Source of the DNA: Dryocosmus kuriphilus
Lineage: Eukaryota; Arthropoda; Insecta; Hymenoptera; Cynipidae
Reading direction: 5' to 3'
DNA: 64,000 nucleotides
Assembly: GCA_038277395.1 (NCBI GenBank)
Contig: CM076196.1
Span: 131,437,410-131,501,409 of the forward strand
Shown here piece after piece: positions 45,055-57,540 of the stretch (within the stretch, counting starts at the first letter, position 1; every line of letters begins with the position of its first letter). A program made the position numbers and the translations under genes. Under the pieces are notes generated by a model. It was not told where the DNA came from and made no database searches. It saw nothing but the letters and a program-made list of their open reading frames with translations.

Positions 45055-45499
45055 TAATGAATAGAGTGCGCCACCATCAACCACGCTGCTTTTCTTGTAT
45101 AGTTATAAGCACGTTTCTTTGTATTTTTTTATTAGATATGAGCCTTGTCTTCTAAATAGATTTGTAATATTGATTCCTGTACTCATTAGATGAAATGGTT
45201 GATTTCTTGCATATAGGTATAAGGAATTTTTTCAATGATATTAACACTGAAATTAACCTCAGTTAACTATTAAAATGTATTTGAAACAAGTAGGTATTGA
45301 AAATATTGTATTCAATTAAATCATTATAATCATATGTTAAAAGCTTCAAAAGATGTGACGAGTAGTAGATGTATGAGGAGGAGGAGGATGAGGAGAAGGA
45401 GGAGGATATATAAACTCAACACTAGTTGTAATTGTCATTCGTGCTGTGACAGTGATACAATGACTTCCACATGCCCGCATTTCTCAAGAGTTTATTCAA

Positions 45500-46904
45500 G
45501 ACTTGATAGTATGTTTATTACTCTCCCTTTTACGGGTTTGAGGGCCTCCATTCCCTTTACATAATAACTCTATTTACATATTCTTACTTACTACTTAATC
45601 CTATTACATGATTTCCTTAACCTACGCCTTATATTATTAGCTCTTTGATTCGACCAGGGGCTTCCATTTCCTCTCGCTTTTTGCTTTTCATGTCCTTTAT
45701 TCGCGACTTTACTTTGAATTATTGCGTTTATGTTTCGCTTTTGGCTTTCTCTTACCCCCTGCCCCCTGCTCTTTCTCTCCATTCTTCCAACTTTTTCATT
45801 CCCTTCTCCCCTTGTCCATTCTCATCTAATATCCATACTATCCTGTCATACACACTCTCCCCTCCCGTTTCATCCCCCATCTCTCTAATAATGTCTCTAG
45901 TTCTCAACAACCTGCAGGTCCTCATTCCACTTACTCCCCCATTCCTTCTCCCATCCTAAATCTTCTTTTTTCAGATATTCTGGTTCCGTCTCCCTCTTGA
46001 CAATCCTATACCATCTGTTATACCTTGAATTCACAGTTTTCCCCCATCTCTGTTCCTTCTGCTTAACTAACCAGTCCTGCTCCACCTGCTGCCAGTCTTC
46101 ATTTGCCTCCCTTATCCCACATTCTTTTCTTAACTGCACTCTATCCTTCTCCCATCTCGATCGCTCCGTGTTTCCCCTCCTCTCATTGCTTTGAATCTCC
46201 CTTAAACATGCTTAAGCTGTCTTACTTCCCTCTCCCCTTTTTAGCTTTTCTTCAAAACTTCACGCTCTCTTCAGTTGCCGTATTAACATTTTCTCCCTAC
46301 TCAATTCTTCTCTCAACATATATCCCGGGCAGCTCCAACTCACTCCCATTACCCATCTCAAGAATCTTTCCTGTGCACTTTCCACCCCTTTATATTCTCT
46401 CCAGCCCCAGATTTCCATTCCATAGCTCATCACTGACCACACCAACACGTCAAACATCCACAATCTCATCTTCCAGTCATCCTTAAACCTTCTTTTTCCT
46501 ATACCCCATACTGGACCCATTACTTTGCTCGCACATTCCAATCTCTTTCTCACCTGCAGCTCGTTTCCTCCTTTCGTTTCGAACCAATATCCTAGGTAGC
46601 AAAATTCATCCACCAACTCCACCACCCCGCTATTTATCTTCCATTTGTATACTAAACTGCTCCTTTTATTTCTAAAACACATCTTCTTGGTCTTATTCAC
46701 ATTCACTGTTAACCCCTTTTCTCTCACATATTCTTCGAACACTTCCATCAACAAACTCATACCTCTTTCCTCTTCCGCTAACAGAACCACGTCGTCTGCA
46801 TATGCCAGGGAGTATATTTTACCGTTGCTCAGTATAGCCCCTCCCTTGCCCTTCCTTGCCAGTTTCTCCTCCAAGTCTGCCAAAAGCTTCAAGAATCGAT
46901 AGGT
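45500..46904 (-). pseudogene. 5'-truncated LINE, reverse transcriptase C-terminal half
   Basis: From 46,904 the minus strand encodes the end of a non-LTR reverse transcriptase: LARKGKGGAILSNGKIYSL, the catalytic YADDVVLLAEEE (about 46,769-46,811), a thumb-like region (DEFCYLGYWF, ECASKVMGPVWGIG) and AQERFLRWVMG. A frameshift near 46,260 leads to the C-terminal part (NSRYNRWYRIVKRE, EYLKKEDLGWEKEW; 46,139-45,897). The 3' tail near 45,500-45,600 is AT-rich with CCCGTAAAAGGG. It starts abruptly four bases from the Polinton C gene, a 5' truncation typical of LINE insertion, and probably removed that gene's start. Confidence 0.85.
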
Positions 46905-46907
46905 AAT

Positions 46908-47527
46908 TTGAAAAGACATGAAAAATACTCTTACAGAGCAAAGGTTCATGTGTATGATGATGAGAGAGGCTTTCACCAAATTACAAAGATACCTGAAGCT
47001 ATAAGGACAATTCAAGATAGCTACAAACGAAATAACAAGATTAGTAAGGCAATTTATCGAAAGCAGAAGAGACCTGATGAGGATCCAGCTATTCAGGAAA
47101 AAATCAAACTGCAATCTTCTCCATTAAAGAAACTTGTGGATATTACTCACAGGGTTAAACCTGAGTTGGAACCATACGTTAAGAAGCGAAAAATAGAATC
47201 AGAAGATAAGGGTGAAGGAGAAGAGTTTGATCAACATGATGATTAACCATCAATGAGAACCAATAATGATGCTGATGATGATGGTAATAACGAAGATGAG
47301 GATGAGGATGATAATAATGATGAAGATGATGATATAGATAACGCTGAAAGTGACATTTCCTCTGAATATGAAATAGAAAAAAAAATTCAGAATACTGAAA
47401 AGATCCGAATGATATGGTAGATCGAATGCGCTCACTTTTACAATCCCAATCAGCAGGCAGCAGAAATAAGATGCTCAAAATAATTGCAATCATTAATGAA
47501 TTAAGACAGGCTGGTACTCTTGAATGA
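46908..47527 (+). pseudogene. Polinton C copy of the unknown-function Polinton gene
   Basis: It has the same layout as the gene at 9,446-10,854: a basic segment with ISKAIYRKQKRP, then SSPLKKLVDITHR and a long acidic linker (DEDEDDNNDEDDD). It ends with the C-terminal block DPNDMVDRMRSLLQSQSAG and NELRQAGTLE, stop at 47,525-47,527. A TAA at 47,244-47,246 and a frame change near 47,410 break it. The middle domain seen in Polinton B (YGVRK..) is missing. The 5' end abuts the LINE and has no ATG. It is the only Polinton gene left in Polinton C. Confidence 0.7.
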
Positions 47528-47739
47528 TAATATTTATATTAATTGATGTAAACACTTTAGCAGCTTTTGGTTCAATATTCCTAATAGCTGAATTAACATT
47601 TAAATGATTGGATTCACAATTTTTTGTAGTTATAATGTAGGAATTTACTGCAATGCTATAAGTTAAATAAATATAATTTCAACATATATGTGTACTTCTT
47701 CCTCACATCGCTCATTTGAATTAATTTTAGTTTCTAAGT

Positions 47740-50700
47740 CCAGGAGAGGCTCATCACATTTTTTAAAGCTTCTAACATATGACTTATGGTGTGTAATAAT
47801 TGAATACAGCATTTTCAGTACCTACTTGTTTCAAATACATAAATTAAATCATATTTTTAGCAGCTGATTTTGATAGCTTAAAAATGAAATAATTTCAATC
47901 ATTAATGAAATAAGAGAGGCTTATTTCCAACAGTATAATTAACACATGTAGTATATATGATTACAAGTCTTATCTCACTAATTCATAAAAACTAATCAAA
48001 TAGACCCAATGTGGTACTAAGTATGCAACAGGTTTTTCTATTACTCTATACAATTATAGTTCTTTTAATAAGTTAAATTCTAAGTGACTTTTAAACATTA
48101 TAAATACATATTTATGAAATATAATTTTAAAAATTGATATCTACATCTTCATTTATTTTACCCGAACTCATTTTGATTATTATAAAATGTAAGAAGTCTA
48201 AGGTGTGTAATAATAATTGAATTCAACATTTTGAGTATTTTATTAAACCAAATCCTCCTCAGTAAATATAAAACGATTTTGAAAAGGTTGTGCTTTAAAT
48301 TAGACAACAGAATTATTTACAGTAAATGAAAACTCAAAAAATAGATCCTGCATAGCAGTAAGTATGCAACAGTTTTTCTATTACTCAATATTGTACAGTT
48401 CCTTTATATGTTAAATTTGAGGTGATTTTTATGTGTAATAAGTACTTGTTTAAGAAATGTAATTTTTGAAATGCATGTATATGTTACGTTCGAAGCCCGA
48501 AATTGTACAGAGCCCGGCTTAGTACAAAATCGCTTGTACCATGTCATGCCACTGACCCCTTTTCCCAGCGGACTTGGTACAAAATCGTTGTATCAAGCAC
48601 TTCCTAATTTCTTTCACCCACACTCATTTTGGTGATTATAAGTTTTAGAGTTTCTAACTGATGGTCTAAGGCTTGTAATCGTTGAGCGCAAAATTTAAGT
48701 ATTTTATTTAATTACAGCCTCCTCCTCATCCTCCTCCTTCACCCCTCCTCACTAAATATAAAAACGATTTTGAAAAGGCTATGTGTCAAATTAGATATCA
48801 GAATTATTTATAGTAAACGAAATTTAAAAAACTTGACTCAGCATAGCACTAAGTATGAAATAGTTTTTTCTATTACTCAATATTGTACAGTTCTTTTTAA
48901 TAAGTGAAAAACAGTACTTTTTAAGTGTAATAAGTACTTGTTTATGAAATATAATTTTAAATGCATATATGTACTTTTTAATTTCCTTCACCCGTACTCA
49001 TTTTGATTATTATAAAAATTCAAGAGACTCATCTCAGTTTTAGAGTTTCTAACTGACAGTCTAAGGCTTGTAATGGTTGAGTGCAAAATTTTGAGTATTT
49101 TACTTAATTATAACGTCCTCCTCTTCCTCCTCCTCCTCAGTAAATATTTGTAAACATTTATAACATTTATAAACAACATTTTTCTTTAGTTTTGTCATAA
49201 TTTTGTCTTATATATTACAACATTTTTTTTCACACTGCGTATTGCACCTTTTTAAACACACAAATCTTCTGCAATAGTTCCAACTATAAACTCGTTCATT
49301 CGTTGAAACTGCTTCATTAAAAACGTTGATCGGTGTACGGGTTGAGTTCTTTCAAATAATAAATGTAGAGTTTGGAATTAAAATGGGAAGTATGAGTTCT
49401 TTAATCAAGCTTGCTCAACTGACACCAAATCATCATCATACTAGAAACCAAAGTGTAGATTAAAATGTTCAGATTTAATAACTCCATCCACTGTACCATA
49501 TAGTATAGTATAGTATGGTATATTGTAGTCAGGTTGACTGTTTATTACTTCAGGTTTATTTTACGAGAATTCACACTCCATTCCATGCCTCCAAATTACA
49601 TCATTCTTATGTACGTTACCATACGTTTATATTTGCATTAGATCATCCTCTCTTCATTGATCAAAGATTTTGAGTAACTTTTCCTTATCGATTCACTCTT
49701 AGATTTTTATTGGTAAACACACTATTTAAACATTTTAAAACTATGTTATAGCATTTGAGGAATATGTTGTAATATTTTTAAAGTATTTCGTAAAACATAA
49801 GACTTATGTTGATCGGTCTTGATTTTATCAGCAAATTAAATGTTTATATATTCCATAACTATGCACCATTCATCTCTAGTTACTTCTTTGCTTTTTCATT
49901 AACTAATTTCTTAGTGGATTTCCTTTCATATTTTTAACAGGAAGCTGACGTTATATTTTCAAAGAATTAGTCAAAAACCTAAGTCTAACATTGTTTAGAT
50001 CTAAAATTCATAAGCAAATAATTTTTTTAAACATTTCATAGTTGTGCTTTACTCACCCAAAATCATCTCTGTGTTAATTCCTTAGTGTTCTCCCTTTGAT
50101 CTTTACTAATAGACGATTTTCAAAAATTATTTAATAAAATTACACTGTAGTAGTTTTTCTTGAAAAGCGTAATACCAAGAGTTGGTTAAACATGACATAC
50201 TTATTTTAATGTCTAAAATCATGTAACGCAATGAGAAATGTTAAAATCACACTACTTGTTATCTCTAATAAATATGTAGGAAAGACTTTAAATTCTTTCT
50301 ACATATTTTGGACTGTACAATTGCTCTTCTAATTATTTTTTTATTTAGCATGGACATGAACCCTATTTCCCAAGAATCATATTATTAACATTATAGAACT
50401 TCAAAATGTGCTTAAAATACTTGTAAAACATTTGAAATAATTGCAATCATTATTGAAATAGGTGGGACTGCGAAATTATTAAATAATATTTTTAGTATTT
50501 TTAGTAGCTCCTCAATAAATATAAACATGTTTTTGAGAAAGCTTATACATCAAATTGAATAGCAGAATTATTTACAGTAAATCAAATAAGAAATTTTGAA
50601 TCAATCACTCATCTCCATTTATTTCTTTTACTTTTTCCCTTTGATATTTTCTAACAGGAAGCTGACGTCATATTTTCAAAAAATTGGTCAAAAAGGTAAG

Positions 50701-51098
50701 TCTATCATTGGTTAGGCTTAAAGTTATATGCAAATAAATTGTTTAAAAATTTCATAGCTGTGCTTCACTCATCTAACTTCATCTCTTTATTAATTCCTTA
50801 GTGCTCTCCCTTTGATCTTTACTAAAAGATGATTTTCAACAATTATTTAGTAAAATTATATTGCGGTCGTTTATCTTGAAAAAAAGTAGTTTTCCTTGAA
50901 AGGAAAGACTTTAAATTATTTCTGCATATTTTGAACTGTACAATTGCTCTTATAATTATTTTTTTATTTAGCATGGCCATGAACCCTTTTTTCACAAGAA
51001 TCATATTATTAACATTATAATTTTTCAAAATGTTCTTCAGATACTTGTAAAACGCTTTACTAGAATCTTCTTTAGTCTATATATTATAAATTACCATG

Positions 51099-51167
<69 letters not shown>

Positions 51168-51241
51168 ATATATACCTTCAAATAATTTAATACATCACAC
51201 CATCCATTCAACGCTCTTATCTTTTTCACAGCATATTATAT
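47740..51241 (-). repeat. Right inverted arm of Polinton C
   Basis: Its complement follows the left arm from about 45,400 back to 36,598. It contains an extra block of about 110 bp at 48,487-48,597 (GAAGCCCGAAATTGTACAG, GGTACAAAATCG twice) not present in the left arm, and a poly-A plus (TA)n tract at 51,098-51,162. It lacks the LTR and the DNA transposon of the left arm. It ends at AGCATATTATAT, where the satellite element begins. Confidence 0.75.
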
Positions 51242-54200
51242 ATGTATATTAAGCTAGCGTAGCCATTTTAGAAGACCAGCTTCAGACTAGTCCCATAATT
51301 TGTTGCTCATTTGTTACTAATTTGTTATGCTAATTTTGATTTTGCTGCTAATACCGTTTCCGAGAAAACGCATGCACGCTAGCTTAATATTAAGCTTGCG
51401 TAGCCACTAGCTAATACTGCCGAAACAATTAATATAATATAAAACTGATTACACAGGAATTTGCTGCTAATTTGTTGCTATAAGTTGCCACCAAAAAGAA
51501 ATACTAAACATCAACCCTTACCAATAATGACCTACCCCTCTAAAATCGTCAAATAGCCGAAATACGTAACTTTTGCAAATAACGAGATAAACTAATCTAA
51601 TCAACCGGATTTGTTGCTAATTTGTTGTTGCACGAACAATCACTGAAAATGTAAAAAAAAAACCCACCCCTTATGACATACTTCACCCCCTTACCATGCA
51701 TAATAGCCCAAAAACGTAATCTTCGAAAAAAAGCGAGATAAACTAACCTAATCAACATGCTAATTTGTTGCTGTACGAATACCCACTGAAAGAGTAACAA
51801 AACTACCCCTTATGACATACTTCACCCCCTCACCATGTATAATAGCCCAAAAACGTAATCTTCGAAAAAAGCGAGATGAACTAACCTAATCAACGTGATA
51901 ATTTGTTGCTAATTTGTTGCTGCACGAATACCCACTCAAAAAGTAAAAAAACTACCCCCTATGACATACTTCACCCCCTCACCATGCATAAGTGCCCAAA
52001 AAGTTAATCTTTGAAAAAAGCGAGATAAACTAACCTAATCAACGTGATAATTTGTTGCTAATTTGTTGCTGCACGAATACCCACTGAAAATGTAAACAAA
52101 ACTACCCCTTATGACATACTTCACCCCCTCACCATGCATAATAACCCAAAAACGTGATCTTCGAAAAAAGCGAGATAAAACTAACCTAATCAACGTGATA
52201 AATTGTTGCTAATTTTTTGCTGCACGAATACCTACTGAAAAAGTAAAAAAACTACCCCTTATGACATACTTCACCCCCTCACCATGCATAATAGCCCAAA
52301 AATGTAATCTTCGAAAAAAGCGAGATAAACTAATCTAATCAAAGTGATAATTTGTTGCTAATTTGTTGCTGTACGAATACCCATTGAAAATGTAAAAAAA
52401 AACTACCCCTTATGGCATAATTCACCCCCTCACCATGCACAATAGCCCAAAAACGTAATCTTCGAAAAAAGCCAGATAAACTAACCTAATCAACGTGATA
52501 ATTTGTTGCTAATTTTTTGCTGCACGAAAACAAACTGAAAAAGTAAAAAAACTACCGCTTATTACATACTTCGCCCCCTCACCATGCATAATAGCCCAAA
52601 AACGTAATCTTCGAAAAAAGCGAGATAAACTAACCTAATCATCGTGATAATTTGTTGCTAATTTGTTGCTGTACGAATACCCATTGAAAATGTAAAAAAA
52701 AACTACCCCTTATGATATACTTCACCCCCTCACCATGCATAATAGCTCAAAAACGTAATCTTCGAAAAAAGCGAGGTAAACTAACCTAATCAACGTGATA
52801 ATTTGTTGCTAATTTGTTGCTGTACGAATACCCACGAAAAATGTAAAAAAAAACTACCCCTTATGACATACTTCACCCCCTCACCAAGCATATTAGCCCA
52901 AAAACGTAATCTTCGAAAAAAGCGAGATAAACTAACCTAATCAACGTGATAATTTGTTGCTAATTTGTTGCTGCACGAATACCCACTGAAAATGTAAACA
53001 AAACTACCCCTTATGACATACTTCACCCCCTCACCATGCATAATAGCCCAAAAACGTGATCTTCGAAAAAAGCGAGATAAACTAACCTAATCAACGTGAT
53101 AATTTGTTGCTAATTTTTTGCTGCACGAAAACAAACTGAAAAAGTAAAAAAACTACCGCTTATGACATACTTCGCCCCCTCACCATGCACAATAGCCCAA
53201 AAACGTAATCTTCGAAAAAAGCGAGATAAACTAACCTAATCAACGTGATAATTTGTTGCTAATTTGTTGCTGTACGAATACCCACTAAAAATGTAAAAAA
53301 AAAACTACCCCTTATGACATGCTTCACCCCCTCACCATGCATATTAGCCCAAAAACGTAATCTTCGAAAAAAGCGAGATAAACTAACCTAATCAACGTGA
53401 TAATTTGTTGCTAATTTGTTGCTGCACGAATATCCACTGAAAAAGTAAAAAAACTACCCCTTTGACATACTTCACCCCCTCACCATGCATAATAGCCCAA
53501 AAACGTAATCTTCGAAAAAAGCGAGATAAACTAACCTAATCAACGTGATAATTTGTTGCTAATTTGTTGCTGTACGAATACCCATTGAAAATGTAAAAAA
53601 AACTACCCCTTATGACATACTTCACCCCCTCACCATGCATAATAGCCCAAAAACGTAATCTTCGAAAAAAGCGAGGTAAACTAACCTAATCAACGTGATA
53701 ATTTGTTGCTAATTTGTTGCTGTACGAATACCCACTAAAAATGTAAAAAAACTACCCCTTATGACATGCTTCACCCCCTCACCATGCATATTAGCCCAAA
53801 AACGTAATCTTCGAAAAAAGCGAGATAAACTAACCTAATCAACGTGATAATTTGTTGCTGCACGAATATCCACTGAAAAAGTAAAAAAACTACCCCTTAT
53901 GACATACTTCACCCCCTCACCATGCATAATAGCCCAAAAACGTAATCTTCGAAAAAAGCGAGATAAACTAACCTAATCAACGTGATAATTTGTTGCTAAT
54001 TTGTTGCTGTACGAATACCCATTGAAAATGTAAAAAAAAACTACCCCTTATGACATACTTCACCCCCTCACCATGCATAATAGCCCAAAAACGTAATCTT
54101 CGAAAAAAGCGAGATAAACTAACCTAATCAATGTGATAATTTGTTGCTAATTTGTTGCTGCACGAATACCCACTGAAAAAGTAAAAAAAAACTACCCCTT

Positions 54201-56135
54201 ATGGCATACTTCACCCCCTCACCATGATGTATATTAAGCTAGCAGAGCCATTTCAGAAGGCCAGCTTTAGACTAGTCCCATAATTTGTTGCTAATTTGTT
54301 ACTAATTTGTTGCGATAAATTTGATTTTGTTGCTAATGCCGTTTCCGAGAAAACGCAATGCACGCTAGCTTAATATTAAGCTAGCGTATCCACTCGCTAA
54401 TACTGCAGAAGCAATTAATATAATGAAAAACTGATACCACAGGAATTTGTTGCTGATTTTTTCTATAAGATGACACCAAACAGAAATACTACAAATGAAC
54501 CTTTACGAATAAAAACCTACCCCTCTAAAATCGCCAAATAGCTTAAATACGTAACTTTTGCAAATAAAGAGATAAACTAACGTAACTAACGGGAAAGTTA
54601 GTTGCTATTTTGTTGCTGAATGAATACCTACTGAAAAATGTAAAAAATACCTCTTATGACATACTTCAAACCCTCACCATGGATAATAACCCAAAAACGT
54701 AAAACCCGAAAAAACGCGAGAATAGCTTAAGTAATCAACGGGATAATTTGTTGCTATTTTGTTCCTGAACGAATACCTACTGAAAAAGTAAAAAAACTAC
54801 CCCTTATGACATACTCCATCCCCTCAATATGGATAATAGCCCAAAGACGTAATATTTGAAAAAAAGCGAGATAAGCTTACCTAATCTACGGGATAATTTG
54901 TTGCTATTTTGATGCTCAACGAATACCTACTGAAAAAGTAAAAAAACTACCCCTTATGACATACTTCACCGCATCACCATGGATAACAGTCCAAAAACGT
55001 AATATTCGAAAAAAAACGCGAGATAAGCTTACTTAATCATCGGGATAATTTGTTGCCATTTTGTTTCTGAACGAATACTTACTGAAAATGTAAAAAAACT
55101 ACCCCTTATGACCTATATCTCACCCCCTCACCATGGATAAAATAGTCCCCAGATTGCTTATATATGTAAACTAAAAGGCGAATTAAAAAAAAACATGAAT
55201 TGATATCTGTTCATTAAATGATTTATTAATAACCACCAAATTTACCTGTTAATTAAGTAAGCATATTTCAGTTTGTACGAAAGCTTCTGTACTTAGGCTA
55301 TTAGTCATGATAAAGAAATAAAATGCATGATATAAGGGAGACCGATTTGAACTTAACAATAGGGTATTATTTCAGCAATAAAGTATTCCGTTTTAGTAAA
55401 CTCATCACGTATATTTTAAATTAGGTCTGCGAGATATAAGTTGTAATAAGGCACAGAACTAAATTACATGAGAACTTATTTTATTTAATAAACAAGAACG
55501 TAATCACTCAAAAACCAAATTATTCCATTGGTAACGTAAGTTTATCCTGCTTTCTTTCGAATATAATGTCGTTGGGCTGTGAGCCACGGAGGAAGTGATT
55601 ATGCATGGCGAGGGGGTGAAGTATATCATAAGGGGTAGTTTTTCTACTTTTTCAGTAGGTATTCGTTCAGTAACAAAATAGCAACAAATTATCCCGTTGA
55701 TTATTTAAGCTACTCTCGCGTTATTTCTGGTTTTACGCTTTCGGTCTATTATCCATGGTAAGGGGATGAAGTATATCATAAGGGGTAGTTTTTCTACTTT
55801 TTCAGTAGATATTCGTTCAGTAAGAAAATAGCAACAACTTATCCCGTTGATTACTTAAGCTATTCTCGCGTTATTTCTGGTTTTACACTTTCGGGCTATT
55901 ATCCATGGAGAGGGGGTGAAGTATATCATAAGGGGTAGTTTTTTTTACATTTTCAGTGGGTATTCGTGCAGCAACAAATTAGCAACAAATTATCACGTTG
56001 ATTAGGTTAGTTTATCTCGCTTTTTTCGAAGATTACGTTTTTGGGCTATTATGCATGGTGAGGGGGTGAAGTATGTCATAAGGAGTAGTTTTTTTTTACA
56101 TTTTCAGTGGGTATTCGTACAGCAACAAATTATCA
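51242..56135. mobile_element. Second satellite-bearing element, nested copies
   Basis: It starts with the same tip as 23,981 (ATGTATATTAAGCTAGCGTA). Tandem monomers of about 160 bp run from about 51,540 to 54,225 (GATAATTTGTTGCTAATTTG, CTGCACGAATACCCACTGAA, CACCCCCTCACCATGCATAA, CGTAATCTTCGAAAAAAGCG). A second tip at 54,229 starts another copy with monomers of the 24-kb type to about 55,140. From 55,600 to 56,135 about four monomers run inverted. No matching right tip is found. The monomers here are more uniform than at 24 kb, suggesting recent expansion or homogenisation. Confidence 0.8.
55145..55600. other. Non-satellite insert within the array
   Basis: This AT-rich sequence sits between forward and inverted monomers. 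No gene or known repeat is recognised. It marks the centre of the inverted array. Confidence 0.4.
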
Positions 56136-56277
56136 GGGGTTGTTTACGCGAAATTCGTGCTTGACAATTATTTAATATGTTTAGTGACCTCAAACCGAAC
56201 ATTCTAGAAGCTTAGCACAGCTAGCTCTCGATGTCGGTAACTGTCGGTAACAGGGATCTTGGATTACAACTCCCCCT
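56136..56277 (-). repeat. Right terminal repeat of Polinton C
   Basis: GGGGTTGTTTACGCGAAATT, CGTGCTTG, GAACATTCTAGAAGCTTAGC and GGTAACTGTCGGTAACAGGG follow the order of the other Polinton ends and finish CCCCCT at 56,277. About 45 bases from its tip inward nearly match the left end of Polinton D in inverted orientation. Confidence 0.65.
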
Positions 56278-56279
56278 GT

Positions 56280-56690
56280 ACATCTACTTTGAGCCTATTT
56301 TTTGATGATACACATTGTTGTTTTAATCGCGATAAATGTTCATAAAAATAAAAAATTTAATTTTTAAGCTAGACTGCAAAAAAAATTCACGTTTTGGACA
56401 AAATTTATTCGAGTGCGAATCGCGAGACACGTGATGAGAATGCATTTGTTAAAACCGAAAGTAATTTAAAATTACCCAATTACACTGTTCAATGATTTGA
56501 TCCTTAATTTTAAAAGTCTATACCCACAAATGTAGGAGGATGTACAAACGCCGAGCGCGTAGCGCGAAGTAAATATCGTATCGAGTGGGAAGAGCGAGTT
56601 AAATATATTATCGAGCGCGAAGCGCGAGTTCCGACGGACGCGCGCTCTAGGAGCGCTCATACTTCAAAATAAAAAAACAAAAAATGGTAA
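56280..56690. repeat. Family R repeat copy
   Basis: GCGAGACACGTGATGAGAATG (near 56,421) and surrounding bases match 270-400 inverted. CGAGCGCGAAGCGCGAG and GACGGACGCGCGCTC (56,610-56,645) match 26,545-26,560 and 31,905-31,920. No coding frame is supported. Confidence 0.5.
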
Positions 56691-57330
56691 AAGTATGTAC
56701 TGACTAAAACGAATATCTTTCCTAATTTTGTGAGTTTAACAGATATACGTTCTGAACTTAATTGGGAAATGATTTCACTCATATATCGCATCCAGCAGAA
56801 CCGTTTATGTCTCTAGCACAGGCTTTATCGGAATAACTTTTGTATATTATGTATTGCCATTAAATATTGTTGTCACAAGGGAATGCGCCAGATGAACATA
56901 CTACATAGGAATTTTCACGAGTCCCGCTATTTTTTTTTTCTTTTGCTCGCTGCGGATATGCCAAATGTCTCAACGACTCAGAAAAATGCGTCTCTGAATT
57001 AACTCTAATAGTTCCTGGTAGTTTCCAGGAAATGATAACGAGAATGGGAATGAAAGTATTGCAAAAGTCCCTCCTAATTTTTTCAAAATGTTTCGAAAGT
57101 GCTCACAGTATTTGTGTCCCACAAAAAGACAGCTGAAATAGAAATAAAATGAACAGATGAATGTTATTCGATGTCCTATACTTAAGTAAAAATGAAGTAT
57201 ATCATATACTTTATATTATATATATACTTAAGTATAGATTAAGTATATCCCATAGTTAAGCTATACTTCATCTATACTTCAGCCATACTTCAGATATACT
57301 TTAGCTATACTTTAGGTATAGTAGTTATAC
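56691..57330. other. Spacer between Polintons C and D
   Basis: It has no gene. From 57,175 to 57,330 the sequence is built of TATACTT/AAGTATA words (TATACTTAAGTATA, CATACTTCAG), a low-complexity tract that runs up to the tip of Polinton D. Confidence 0.5.
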
Positions 57331-57540
57331 AGGGCCGGTTCTAATCCAAGATCCCTGTTACCGACAGTTACCGACATCGAGAGCTAAAGCGGTTCAAGTC
57401 CGCGCTAAGCATCTAGCCCGGTGTGACGTCAGTAAATAAAATAATACGCGATTGTTAAACGTGAATTTTGCATAAACAAATATCTCCCTCTCTCTCTCTG
57501 CCCCTCTCTCTCTTTTTCCTATGCCACGTGTCAAGAGGAT
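57331..57540 (+). repeat. Left terminal repeat of Polinton D
   Basis: It begins AGGGCCGGTTCTAATCCAAG, then TTACCGACAGTTACCGACAT, CGCGCTAAGCATCTAG, GTGACGTCAG and a CTCTCTCTCT tract. This is the element order seen in mirror image at the ends of Polintons A, B and C. It faces the polymerase at 59 kb. Confidence 0.75.

Larger units (their letters stand above)
34961..56277. mobile_element. Polinton C: giant inverted arms around one remnant gene
   Basis: The left tip reads AGGCCGGTTCTAAGCCCAGA at 34,961. The right tip, read inward from 56,277, is AGGGGGAGTTGTAATCCAAG; both continue into CTGTTACCGACAGTTACCGA. The arms pair across the element: 36,598-38,169 plus 40,361-41,860 plus about 45,265-45,400 on the left, with about 47,750-51,241 on the right, in inverted order and about nine in ten bases alike in stretches compared by eye. 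The arms are interrupted by a solo LTR, a DNA transposon and a satellite element. The centre holds a LINE fragment and one Polinton gene (46,908-47,527). Polintons usually have far shorter inverted ends. No 6-bp target duplication is clear. Confidence 0.65.

Noticed and set aside
41842..45250. Possible larger insertion bounded by CAGTG/CACTG enclosing the 3-kb transposon
   Set aside because: The five-base tips are too short, and the flanking match GAAATTA is offset, so the boundaries are not convincing.
45334..46486. Plus-strand frames such as 45,645-45,959 and 46,103-46,486
   Set aside because: They are antisense to the LINE reverse transcriptase and Pro/Ser-rich from complement bias.
51540..54225. 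Regular direct repeats that could suggest a CRISPR array
   Set aside because: Units are about 160 bp and fully repetitive without unique spacers; the context is eukaryotic satellite DNA.
34961..56277. Giant inverted repeat as an assembly artefact
   Set aside because: The arms differ at roughly one base in ten and each has private insertions (LTR and transposon on the left, a 110-bp block and TA run on the right), so they are not mirrored copies of the same reads.
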